DNA of 8,138 nucleotides from Desulfobacterales bacterium (GTDB lineage: Bacteria; Desulfobacterota; Desulfobacteria; Desulfobacterales; UBA11574). Below are positions 1 to 5,797 of the stretch, piece by piece; the first letter of the stretch is position 1; each line of letters starts with the position of its first letter. Location of the stretch: contig JAQYVG010000151.1 of the NCBI GenBank assembly GCA_030145595.1, positions 252 to 8,389 on the forward strand, written 5' to 3'. The notes beneath the pieces are model-generated. The model searched no databases. It had not been told where the DNA came from and saw only the letters and a program-made list of their open reading frames with translations. The position numbers and the translations under genes were made by a program.

Positions 1-1
1 G

Positions 2-151
2 GACAAAAGATTCGCCGCCGGTGTCGACCGCTCCATTATTGAAAAAGGTTGTAATATGCTGGGCATGGAGCTTACCGAGCTGATTACGGATACGATTATG
101 GGCATGCGGCAAGTCGCCGCAGAAATCGGCCTGCAAGGGGAGAATCCGTGA
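2..151 (+). CDS. HD-domain (HDIG-type) hydrolase, C-terminal fragment
   Basis: An open frame enters from the left edge and ends at the TGA at 149-151, leaving 49 residues that begin DKRFAAGVDRSIIEKG and end AAEIGLQGENP. The 'DKRFA.GV.R..I..G...LGMEL.ELI...I..M..VA.EIGL' pattern resembles the C-terminal helices of small bacterial HD/HDIG metal-dependent phosphohydrolases of about 180 aa. The catalytic H-HD-D residues would lie upstream of the window, so the activity cannot be verified here. The substrate is unknown. It lies on the same strand as gltX but is separated from it by a 245-nt repeat-rich spacer, so co-transcription is doubtful. The assignment rests on resemblance of the tail only. 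Confidence 0.5.
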   Translation, partial: DKRFAAGVDRSIIEKGCNMLGMELTELITDTIMGMRQVAAEIGLQGENP

Positions 152-173
152 AAATGAGAAACTCTTCCTTTTT

Positions 174-372
174 TTAGCCACAGACCCACACAGACTTACA
201 CGGACTTTTATCCCTGCAGACTTTGCAGGGATAAAAGATGTCACCAAACTGGCGTTTGGCAATAAAATAAACAGCTAATCGTATTGTTTATATCTCGCGA
301 AGCGATTGTATTTTTTATCGGCCAGGTCGGCCGATAAAATGTCTGTGTCCGTCTGTGTGTGTCTGTGGCTAA
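174..372. repeat. Composite inverted-repeat element with internal hairpins upstream of gltX
   Basis: This element fills most of the spacer between the HD gene and gltX. The outer arms are TTAGCCACAGAC (174-185) and its exact complement at 361-372. The complementarity continues inward with mismatches to about 205 and 341 (about 28 of 32 positions paired). Inside are a perfect 13-bp hairpin (206-218 with 224-236, TTTTATCCCTGCA arm), a 6-bp hairpin CCAAAC/GTTTGG (244-249 with 254-259) and a perfect 11-bp hairpin (313-323 with 329-339, TTTTATCGGCC arm). The two large hairpins share a TTTTATC...GATAAAA frame but have different cores. There is no open reading frame of note. It resembles the non-coding palindromic repeats common between genes in Desulfobacterota. 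A transcribed, folded RNA or a MITE-like element are both possible. Confidence 0.65.
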
Positions 373-396
373 TTATATATATAAAAGGGGTAATAT

Positions 397-1878
397 ATGA
401 CACAGGAAGTAATCGTACGTTTTCCGCCGAGTCCCACCGGATACCTGCATATCGGCGGTGCCCGCACCGCCATCTTCAACTGGCTTTTCGCCCGGAAAAC
501 CGGCGGCAAGTTCATTTTAAGAATCGAAGACACCGATGCTCAAAGATCATCGGCCGAATCGATCCAGGGCATTATTGCAAGCCTGAAGTGGCTGGGAATT
601 ACCTGGGACCAAGAACCTTATTTTCAATCAGATTTCATCCATGAACATATAGCTGCCGCCCGGAAACTAATCGATAGCGGTCATGCCTACAAATGTTTCT
701 GTCCTAAAGAAGAGATTGAAAAAAAGCGCCGGGTGGCTGTTGAGAAAAAAATCACATTCAAATACGACGGCACCTGCCGCAACTTAACCCCCGAGGAGAT
801 TGCCGCCAGGGAAGCGGACGGTACCGCATATTCGATTCGATTGAAGCTGCCTGCCGCTGAAGGCTCCATTGTATTTAACGACATCGTCTATGGAACGATT
901 GAAAAAAAATACGAAAACTTAGAGGATTTTATAATCGTGCGCACCAACGGGCAGCCGCTCTACCTGCTTTCCAATGCCGTTGATGACATTCGCGACAAAG
1001 TCACCCACATTATCCGCGGTCAGGACGGACTGGGCAACACACCCAAGCAGATTCTCATATACAGGGCCCTGGAGGCACCGATTCCTGAATTTGCACACAT
1101 GTCCCTTACGCTTGATCCACAAAAGGCCAAAATCTCCAAGCGGACCCACGGGGAATTGGTAGCGGTGCACTTTTACAAAGAGCACGGATTTTTGCCCTGG
1201 GCACTAGTGAACTTTCTGGTCCGGCTGGGATGGTCAACATCCGATTCCAGAGACTTTTTTTCCAAAAAGGAGCTTATTGAAGCATTCTCACTGGAAGGGA
1301 TCAGCCGTGCCAATTCAATTTTTGACATCAGAAAAAACGATCCCAAATATTTTACCGATCCCAAAGCAATTAGTATCAATGCCCATTACCTGAGGACTCT
1401 GCCGCTGGAAGAGATCGAACCTTATGTCCGGGAGCAGCTGGAACAAGCGGGAATCTGGAACCCGGAGTTTGAAACCGCAAAACGCGTCTGGTACCTTGAT
1501 ACCATTGATCTGATTCGCAGCCGCTATCATTTAACCACCGATTTTGTGACCCGGGGTCGCGCCTATTTTTCCGAAGACTATCCCATTGAGCCCAAAGCTT
1601 TGAAAAAGCATGTCCGCAAGCATGAAAAACTGAAAGAATGGCTTCCGATTCTGGCCGAGCGCCTGAATACCGTCAAAGCCTTTACCGCCGAAGAAACCGA
1701 GAAAACAATCCGCGCCTTGGCGGAAGAATTGGGGATTAAAGTAGGAATCCTGACCAACGGCACGCGCGCAGTAGTCACCGGGCAGCTGGCGGGCCCGGGT
1801 CTTTTTGATATTCTTACCGTCCTGGGCCACGACCGGGTGGTCCGACGCCTGCACAAAGCCGTAGACCTTTTCAAATAA
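397..1878 (+). CDS. gltX: Glutamyl-tRNA synthetase
   Basis: Charges tRNA-Glu with glutamate in the cytoplasm (class I aminoacyl-tRNA synthetase). The 493-aa product has the normal length for the family. The N-terminal Rossmann catalytic domain has the signature FPPSPTGYLHIGGART (residues 9-24, with HIGG at 18-21 as the HIGH motif), RIEDTD at 42-47, and the second ATP-binding loop KISKR at 245-249 (KMSKS equivalent). A possible zinc-type element is seen in the acceptor-binding insertion: Cys100, Cys102 and Cys127, the same C-x-C-x24-C spacing as in the E. coli enzyme. The position of the fourth ligand (His in E. coli) is Asn129 here. The C-terminal helical anticodon-binding domain covers about residues 340-493. 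The ATG at 397 is preceded by AAAAGGGG (383-390) at 6 nt, a good ribosome binding site that fixes the start. Both flanks are repeat-filled, so it is probably a single-gene transcript. Discrimination between Glu-only and Glu/Gln charging cannot be read from the sequence. Confidence 0.97.
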   Translation: MTQEVIVRFPPSPTGYLHIGGARTAIFNWLFARKTGGKFILRIEDTDAQRSSAESIQGIIASLKWLGITWDQEPYFQSDFIHEHIAAARKLIDSGHAYKCFCPKEEIEKKRRVAVEKKITFKYDGTCRNLTPEEIAAREADGTAYSIRLKLPAAEGSIVFNDIVYGTIEKKYENLEDFIIVRTNGQPLYLLSNAVDDIRDKVTHIIRGQDGLGNTPKQILIYRALEAPIPEFAHMSLTLDPQKAKISKRTHGELVAVHFYKEHGFLPWALVNFLVRLGWSTSDSRDFFSKKELIEAFSLEGISRANSIFDIRKNDPKYFTDPKAISINAHYLRTLPLEEIEPYVREQLEQAGIWNPEFETAKRVWYLDTIDLIRSRYHLTTDFVTRGRAYFSEDYPIEPKALKKHVRKHEKLKEWLPILAERLNTVKAFTAEETEKTIRALAEELGIKVGILTNGTRAVVTGQLAGPGLFDILTVLGHDRVVRRLHKAVDLFK

Positions 1879-1906
1879 ATACCGAAGAACCGTTCAGTTT
1901 AGGTAG

Positions 1907-1991
1907 AACACAGATGACACGGATTTTGCAGATTTTCACGGATTTTATATTATTTTATCTGTATCTGTGTAGATCTGTTTTAATCTGTGTT
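1907..1991. repeat. CACAGAT/ATCTGTG inverted repeat downstream of gltX
   Basis: The outer arms AACACAGAT (1907-1915) and ATCTGTGTT (1983-1991) are perfectly complementary. Between them the left half has repeated CACGGATTTT/CAGATTTT units and the right half has repeated TCTGT units, giving an imperfect long hairpin around an AT-rich centre (TATATTATTTTATC). It is followed at 2000-2028 by three direct TTGAACC/GTGAACC units and a small hairpin AACCTT-TGA-AAGGTT (2022-2036). There is no T-run, so I do not call a Rho-independent terminator, though the hairpins could stop converging transcripts from gltX and the opposing gene ending at 2039. This is non-coding repeat DNA of the same general kind as the element upstream of gltX. 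Confidence 0.6.
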
Positions 1992-2038
1992 ATCCGCGTT
2001 CCATTGAACCTTGAACCTGTGAACCTTTGAAAGGTTAA

Positions 2039-2428
2039 TCATCTTTTATGTAATTGCCTCTTTATCTCTTCCCTGATTGTTTTTAACAAAAACCGTTCGG
2101 GAAAGTTTGGGCGGGATAGATACGGCAGGATGTTGTCAATAAAATTATCATACATTTCCTGAAAGATGCTTTCCTTGTCGTTTTCATCCACAAAAATGCG
2201 ATTGCTTTTATGTTCGAAAACGACCTCTTGACCAAGCGCCTTTTTGATTTTATCCTTGTTTGCCGAAAAATCTTTGCTTTTTTGAATCAAGGCTTCATCG
2301 AGCGGAACCTTTATACGGGCCACCATATTAACCATCCATCTGTCCCCAATCATTTTGACGGACTCGTCATAAATCTTCAAGGTCAAATGATTTTCAAGGT
2401 CAATTGTTTTTATTAGTATAGGCTTCAT
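2039..2428 (-). CDS. Conserved-looking hypothetical protein, 129 aa
   Basis: The 129-aa product begins MKPILIKTIDLENHL and ends IKRQLHKR. I do not recognise a named family. It is soluble, with no signal peptide or membrane segment. It is rich in charged residues: an N-terminal beta-like half (about 1-45, with IGDRWMVNMVARIKVP) and a C-terminal helical half (about 85-129) containing the pattern ENDKESIFQEMYDNFIDNILPYLSRPNFPERF. The start is the first possible one, because no ATG/GTG/TTG lies in frame immediately upstream; no clear Shine-Dalgarno is visible. It lies 117 nt downstream of the YkgJ-like gene on the same strand, so the two may be co-transcribed and work together. It converges with gltX. 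Coding reality is supported by the full-length uninterrupted frame and natural composition; function unknown. Confidence 0.72.
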   Translation of the reverse strand: MKPILIKTIDLENHLTLKIYDESVKMIGDRWMVNMVARIKVPLDEALIQKSKDFSANKDKIKKALGQEVVFEHKSNRIFVDENDKESIFQEMYDNFIDNILPYLSRPNFPERFLLKTIREEIKRQLHKR

Positions 2429-2445
2429 AAACAGGGTTAATGAAT

Positions 2446-2539
2446 TCGTAAAAAGGAAATTTTTATTTTTTAGACGCCGACATCGATGGCTAAGTAAAAA
2501 GGTTCATATACAAGGCGTAGTAGATGAGATTTTTTACGA
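2446..2539. repeat. Short palindromic (MITE-like) element between ykgJ-like gene and hypothetical gene
   Basis: Perfect 9-bp terminal inverted repeats TCGTAAAAA (2446-2454) and TTTTTACGA (2531-2539) enclose about 76 nt. A second partial palindrome lies inside (GACGCC near 2473-2478 against GGCGT near 2514-2518). The interval has no gene. Its size, end palindromes and intergenic position are MITE-like, but no target-site duplication is evident. It could equally form a structured 3' or intercistronic RNA between the two minus-strand genes. Confidence 0.4.
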
Positions 2540-2545
2540 CGCCAT

Positions 2546-3331
2546 CTACTTTTTCAATGTAAGCGGACCGGTACCCGTAAGGAATAATTTTATCCAGTCA
2601 AACCCAAACTTCATGAGTTCTACATCCGATGCAGTTAGCTTGTCAATTCTTTCCGGCGATACATCGAACCGGGATAAAAAAGTACTTTCAAAAACAAACG
2701 TTTTGAATTGGTCAATATTAAAACAGGCCATAAAAGCCATCTTGAACGCCGGTCCGTCGACCCCCTGACGGCCCCACGGGTTTCCCCTAAACAGCGTATC
2801 AACCTCGACCCACAGGTCATTCATATCATTGAATATTTGTATCTGCTGGTCCTTGATCCACTCATCGACGGACCATTTGCCGGGTTCTTTATGCCCCCAA
2901 CAGTGATCGTGACAGGCAAGAAAATAATGGACCGCCCGTTTCTTGCCGGCACCGCTTCGCGCCACCGCCCGTTCCAGCGGATAGGCCCGGCATGAGAACG
3001 GTCGATCCTCATATACTGTACATCCTTTTCGAGCAAGAAAGGGACATGATTTTTCCTCACCAGGCGACATCTTCAGCATAAGACTGGGGAAATAAGGATT
3101 GTCTCTGAAAGCGGTTAAGGTATAGCGTTCCAGAAATCTCTCAGAAGAAATGCTGAGGCAGTTCTTCAGGCGAATAATATCATAAGGATACAGATACATG
3201 TCAGCATCCTGACAGCATCGTGTAAAACATGGGATTTGAGGATGGCAGTCAAACCTGAACGTGTCTGTTTCCAAAAGCCTCTTACTGCCGTCCATTTGTG
3301 GATGGCCATGCTTATCTTTCATGATCGTCAT
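2546..3331 (-). CDS. YkgJ-family cysteine-cluster (metal-binding) protein
   Basis: The 261-aa product carries the CxxCxxCC-type (YkgJ) cysteine cluster, thought to bind an Fe-S cluster or zinc: Cys29, Cys35, Cys39 and Cys40 in FDCHPQIPCFTRCCQDAD. The usual following segment is present (YPYDIIRLKNCLSI, 48-61), then the second cysteine group Cys96 (SCPFL), Cys104 (GCTVYEDRP) and Cys114 (FSCRAYPLE). Cys140 and Cys144 (ACHDHCWG) add a third pair. The C-terminal part (about 155-261) is helical and specific to longer members. There is no signal peptide. The exact role is not established for the family. The start is uncertain: ATG at 3331, or Met4 or Met13, none with a strong Shine-Dalgarno. Downstream on the same strand is the 129-aa gene; upstream, at about 41 nt, lies the 3' end of a group II intron in the same orientation. 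Confidence 0.85.
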   Translation of the reverse strand: MTIMKDKHGHPQMDGSKRLLETDTFRFDCHPQIPCFTRCCQDADMYLYPYDIIRLKNCLSISSERFLERYTLTAFRDNPYFPSLMLKMSPGEEKSCPFLARKGCTVYEDRPFSCRAYPLERAVARSGAGKKRAVHYFLACHDHCWGHKEPGKWSVDEWIKDQQIQIFNDMNDLWVEVDTLFRGNPWGRQGVDGPAFKMAFMACFNIDQFKTFVFESTFLSRFDVSPERIDKLTASDVELMKFGFDWIKLFLTGTGPLTLKK

Positions 3332-3372
3332 AAGAATTTGTAGGTTCGGTTGAGTTGTTTTTTTATATTAGA

Positions 3373-3487
3373 GTAGAGTAGAGGAGCAGGTGACAATGTT
3401 TAGGCTTCGGCATACATCCGTATCAGGGTTTCCCCGTCGTGGCTCATTATCCGCATGCCATGCATTGCGACCTGATCCCCCCTCGTC
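3373..3487 (-). ncRNA. Group II intron domain VI-like helix, unusually long
   Basis: On the minus strand the segment after domain V begins GACGAGGGGGG and pairs with the end CTCCTCT-A-CTCTAC, leaving A3379 bulged 6 nt before the proposed end: a candidate branch-point adenosine. The helix continues with CAGGT (3474-3470) against ACCTG (3391-3387), CAATG (3467-3463) against CATTG (3398-3394), and GGCAT (3459-3455) against ATGCC (3413-3409). That leaves about 64 nt beyond the CAATG/CATTG stem, where typical bacterial domain VI is only some 30-50 nt in all. An alternative fold pairs ATCAGG with CCTGAT (inner). The pairing is read by eye. Confidence 0.6.
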
Positions 3488-3520
3488 AAACCCAGCATGC
3501 GGTTTTCCCGCACTGGGCTT
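3488..3520 (-). ncRNA. Group II intron domain V
   Basis: On the minus strand this 33-nt segment starts AAGCCCAG and ends CTGGGTTT; these arms pair over 8 bp with the family's characteristic internal G-U wobble. The upper stem TGCGG/CCGCA is capped by a GAAA-type loop, and a 2-nt bulge (TG) sits on the 3' strand between the two stems. This is the catalytic domain V fold, including the AGC triad near its 5' end. It lies 52 nt after the maturase stop codon, the normal place for domain V. Confidence 0.9.
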
Positions 3521-3572
3521 TCCCGGAAACTCTCGCCTTGGGCGTTCGCAGGGAGTTGCGCGATTCAATCGA

Positions 3573-5036
3573 TCACAAATTAACCAGCCCCAGACTCTTG
3601 AGGTGTTCGTGTGTCGTTCTCCCTTTCGGAGTTCGAAAGGGCCGCTGGCTCCGTCGCTTGAGATGTGCTATCAAGCGAAGTACAAGAAAACTGTTGACCT
3701 TACGAAATGCCTTGCGTGGATAACCATAATTGAAATAGTTGCCCCAACCTGTCAACTGGCGGTTCACCTCTCCAATCATGCGCGGAATCGGCATACAGCT
3801 TTTCCGTCTTGCCGTCAATTCGCGCAACTTTTCGCGCTCACGGGCAAGGGATTTTTCCGACACAAACACATTGAGGTATTGCCCCTTCCAGTTCTTATAC
3901 AAGCTCCGGTCGAAACGAAATGTGAAGCCCAGAAAGTCAAGGGTTTCTCCTACTCCTCTCAGGTTCACCACTTGGGTCTTCTCGTGATTGATCTCCAGCT
4001 CCATCCAGGACTCCAACTTACCCTCGATCCAGCCTTTGAGCCTGTCACTCTGGTGACGTGCAAGGACAACAAAGTCGTCAGCGTATCGCACCAGGCGTGC
4101 ATTGGCCCACGTTGCCGGACCATCCGGTTTATGGAACACCTTATCGAACCAGTGCAGGTACAGATTGGCAAGCAGGGGCGAAATTACCCCACCTTGAGGA
4201 CAGCCTTTGCGCGGATAAGTCTTCCTTCCTTGCTTGGCCTTGTCCCGACCTCTGCGCCCTTTCCTCCCGGCCTTACTTTCAGGTGGCTCCTCCGCCGGGG
4301 CCTTCAGCCACATACGAATCAGCTTCAGAACCGAACGGTCAGCTATCCGCATCTGGAGGCAGGCCATCAGCTTATCATGGGGAATCGAATCAAAGTACCC
4401 TTTCAGATCAGCGTCATATACCTCCACAAAGCCCTGTCGCAGATTCTCCCGAATACGGTCGAGCGCCTGATGCGCGGAGCGTCCCGGACGGAATCCGTAC
4501 GAACAATCTTCAAAGTCCGCCTCAAAAATCGGCTCCAGAATCAGAAGCGTGGCCGTCTGTACAACTCGGTCGCGCACCGTTGGGATACCAAGAGGGCGCA
4601 GCTTTCCGTTGGCCTTGGGGATGTAAACCCTTCGCACAGCTTTGGGACGGTAAGTCTTGGCACGAAGCGACTCCTGGATTTCAACCACAAACGCTTCCGA
4701 TCCGCCTTCGCTTTTGAGAATATCCTCAATGGATACCCCGTCCACTCCGGCAGAACCTTTGTTGGCACGTACCAATTTCCATGCCGTCAACAGCACATCT
4801 TGCCGAAATATCCGATCATACAAAGCGTAAAATCGAAACTTCGGTTCCTGCTTGGCCTTTTGACCCAGTTTCTGTCTCAATTCAGAGAGTTTCTCCGGCA
4901 GCTTACCACCCTTTCCCAATCGGGACGTTGGGCTTTCGGCAGCCAGTTCTTCCGTCGTGGAACTATCGTTCAAGCGGATCTCCTTCTTTGTCGACAAAAA
5001 CATGTTCCCGGTCAGGCCCCTTGGCTCCACGGGCAT
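3573..5036 (-). CDS. ltrA: Group II intron reverse transcriptase/maturase
   Basis: The 487-aa intron-encoded protein helps splicing (maturase) and copies intron RNA into DNA during homing. The reverse transcriptase domain covers about residues 70-380: RPLGIPTVRDRVVQ (147-160), SYGFRPGRSAHQAL (179-192), motif A VYDADLKGYFDSIPHDKL (206-223, catalytic Asp210), GCPQGGVISPLLANLYL (278-294), and the catalytic YADD at 318-321. The group II maturase (X) domain follows at about 395-480 (RQLTGWGNYFNYG, 426-438). The protein ends soon after domain X, with no HNH endonuclease domain, so homing probably uses nicked or replicating DNA. A basic insertion (about 252-276, rich in K/R/G) precedes motif 5. The start at 5036 is uncertain; Met12 is an alternative. 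No frameshift or missing catalytic residue, so the element may be active. Confidence 0.96.
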   Translation of the reverse strand: MPVEPRGLTGNMFLSTKKEIRLNDSSTTEELAAESPTSRLGKGGKLPEKLSELRQKLGQKAKQEPKFRFYALYDRIFRQDVLLTAWKLVRANKGSAGVDGVSIEDILKSEGGSEAFVVEIQESLRAKTYRPKAVRRVYIPKANGKLRPLGIPTVRDRVVQTATLLILEPIFEADFEDCSYGFRPGRSAHQALDRIRENLRQGFVEVYDADLKGYFDSIPHDKLMACLQMRIADRSVLKLIRMWLKAPAEEPPESKAGRKGRRGRDKAKQGRKTYPRKGCPQGGVISPLLANLYLHWFDKVFHKPDGPATWANARLVRYADDFVVLARHQSDRLKGWIEGKLESWMELEINHEKTQVVNLRGVGETLDFLGFTFRFDRSLYKNWKGQYLNVFVSEKSLAREREKLRELTARRKSCMPIPRMIGEVNRQLTGWGNYFNYGYPRKAFRKVNSFLVLRLIAHLKRRSQRPFRTPKGRTTHEHLKSLGLVNL

Positions 5037-5250
5037 TACCCCGCTTCCAAGCTACTATGGGCCTGTCCGACTCCCGACCAGGGCCGCCAATGGGTTATTT
5101 CTTCCCCAAAGACGTTGGGGCTGGGGCCACTCCCTGCCGGGCCTCCCAGGTTCCTCGATCAATCTGTCAGCACGCGCCGTCCCCTATCACCCCGGGGAGC
5201 CCGACAGCTGCTTATGCCCGTTACTTCACTGCCGGCACTGGGCTTCACCT

Positions 5251-5284
5251 ATCCTGGACGGATGGCCACTCCCAGAAAGTATAA
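5251..5284 (-). other. Intron exon-binding sites EBS2 and EBS1 in domain I
   Basis: In minus-strand order, TTATA (5284-5280) is followed 23 nt later by CAGGAT (5256-5251), which is in turn followed by AGGTGAAGCC, a common context for the EBS1 loop. CAGGAT is exactly complementary to exon bases -6 to -1 (ATCCTG) and TTATA to exon bases -11 to -7 (TGTAA, one G-U). The two sites are in the correct order and their targets are immediately adjacent, so chance is unlikely, although short matches alone would be weak. Confidence 0.75.
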
Positions 5285-5451
5285 CGAGGCCGAAACGGGT
5301 TCGCTTTCGCTACGGCTCGCGCTTTCGCCTCACGAGGCTTCGCCAGATCGGGTTACCCCGTCCCACGCTCGATCGGCTACTTGTCAAACGGACAATTTAC
5401 AAGGTGAACTCCTTTCAGTTCACAAGATTGACCAGGCTTTGCCTGGCGCAC

Positions 5452-5474
5452 CAGGATTTACAGGATTTACATGA
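5452..5474 (-). repeat. Tandem TGTAAATCCTG repeat: intron insertion site (IBS1/IBS2)
   Basis: Directly upstream of the intron (minus strand) the exon reads CATGTAAATCCTG then TAAATCCTG, that is, two tandem copies of a 9-nt unit TAAATCCTG. The last copy provides IBS1 (5457-5452) and part of IBS2 (5462-5458). Similar 'AATCCTG' units recur elsewhere in the window's non-coding DNA (for example near 5660 and 6965 on the + strand), so the intron target is itself dispersed-repeat sequence. Confidence 0.7.
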
Positions 5475-5534
5475 TATAATTATTTGTCAGTTTCTGCCGC
5501 CTGTGGTAGCGAAGCGGACATCCCGCCTTCGGGG

Positions 5535-5582
5535 TTGGAGCAAAGCGTAAATCCCGCTATCGGGGTCCCGCTGAAAGCGGGG
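5535..5582 (+). repeat. REP-like element with CCCGCT-GAA-AGCGGG hairpin
   Basis: TTGGAGCAAAGCGTAAATC is followed by CCCGCTATCGGGGT and a perfect 6-bp hairpin CCCGCT (5567-5572), GAA loop, AGCGGG (5576-5581). Just before it (5522-5534) is another small hairpin, CCCG-CCTT-CGGGG. A diverged copy in opposite orientation lies at 7373-7406. This lies in the 346-nt gene-free stretch 5452-5797 between the intron and the yhcG gene, downstream of the latter. Its role is unknown; such hairpins are typical REP-like intergenic repeats. Confidence 0.6.
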
Positions 5583-5682
5583 ATGAAACTGCAAAAATTC
5601 TGTCCAAGAAAAATATCCTGATCATCTTGCGTGCGCGGGCGTAGCGCAGCGAAGATCCCGTTAATCCTGCGTGCCCAGCCTG

Positions 5683-5750
5683 CCCCGTTAAATCTCTTGT
5701 TCTTTATTTAACCGGGGTCGAGAAACCCATACTGTCATCGCTGCGCGATA
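5683..5750. repeat. yhcG-associated palindrome, copy 1 (with 47-nt exact repeat)
   Basis: CCCCGTTAAAT (5683-5693) pairs with ATTTAACCGGGG (5706-5717, one bulged base) around a 12-nt pyrimidine-rich loop. The right arm continues as GTCGAGAAACCCATACTGTC. Bases 5697-5743 are identical to 7969-8015 (47 of 47). It lies about 50 nt downstream of the intact yhcG gene's stop. The hairpin is in the right place to act as a transcription or processing boundary for that gene, but the T-run needed for a classic terminator is not present. Confidence 0.7.
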
Positions 5751-5797
5751 ATTCAGTTGCTCAACATTTTTGCCACATCTTTTCTGCTTTTACTCGC

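Larger units (their letters stand above)
3373..5451 (-). mobile_element. Group II intron, about 2.08 kb, with maturase gene
   Basis: A self-splicing, mobile retroelement, complete by inspection. On the minus strand the 5' end is GTGCGCCAGGC starting at 5451, matching the GUGYG boundary consensus. Domain I runs from there to about 5040, domain IV holds the reverse transcriptase gene, domain V is at 3520-3488 and a domain VI-like helix ends near 3373. Candidate EBS1 (CAGGAT, 5256-5251) pairs with the six exon bases just before the intron (ATCCTG). Candidate EBS2 (TTATA, 5284-5280) pairs with the five bases before that (TGTAA, one G-U), as expected for a IIA/IIB-like layout. The 3' end is set from a bulged A at 3379 and a terminal AC at 3374-3373; it could lie up to 6 nt further left. 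Joined exons would read AATCCTG|TCTAATAT. The host site is intergenic repeat DNA, not a gene. Confidence 0.92.

Noticed and set aside
306..644. 112-codon + strand frame overlapping the gltX start
   Set aside because: It is an out-of-frame overlap of gltX and the upstream repeat; gltX has the ribosome binding site and family match.
2022..2036. AACCTT-TGA-AAGGTT hairpin as a Rho-independent terminator for gltX or the 129-aa gene
   Set aside because: Short AT-rich stem without a following T-run on either strand.
3373..3487. attC-like site near the intron 3' end (as for IIC-attC introns)
   Set aside because: No RYYYAAC/GTTRRRY core pair, and the 5' exon is a simple repeat rather than a hairpin or attC; the EBS1/EBS2 layout also argues against class IIC.
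3390..5474. A 694-codon open frame on the + strand
   Set aside because: It is antisense to the group II intron and its maturase gene, runs through domains V, VI and I, has unnatural composition and no ribosome binding site; it is a by-product of the high-GC opposite strand.
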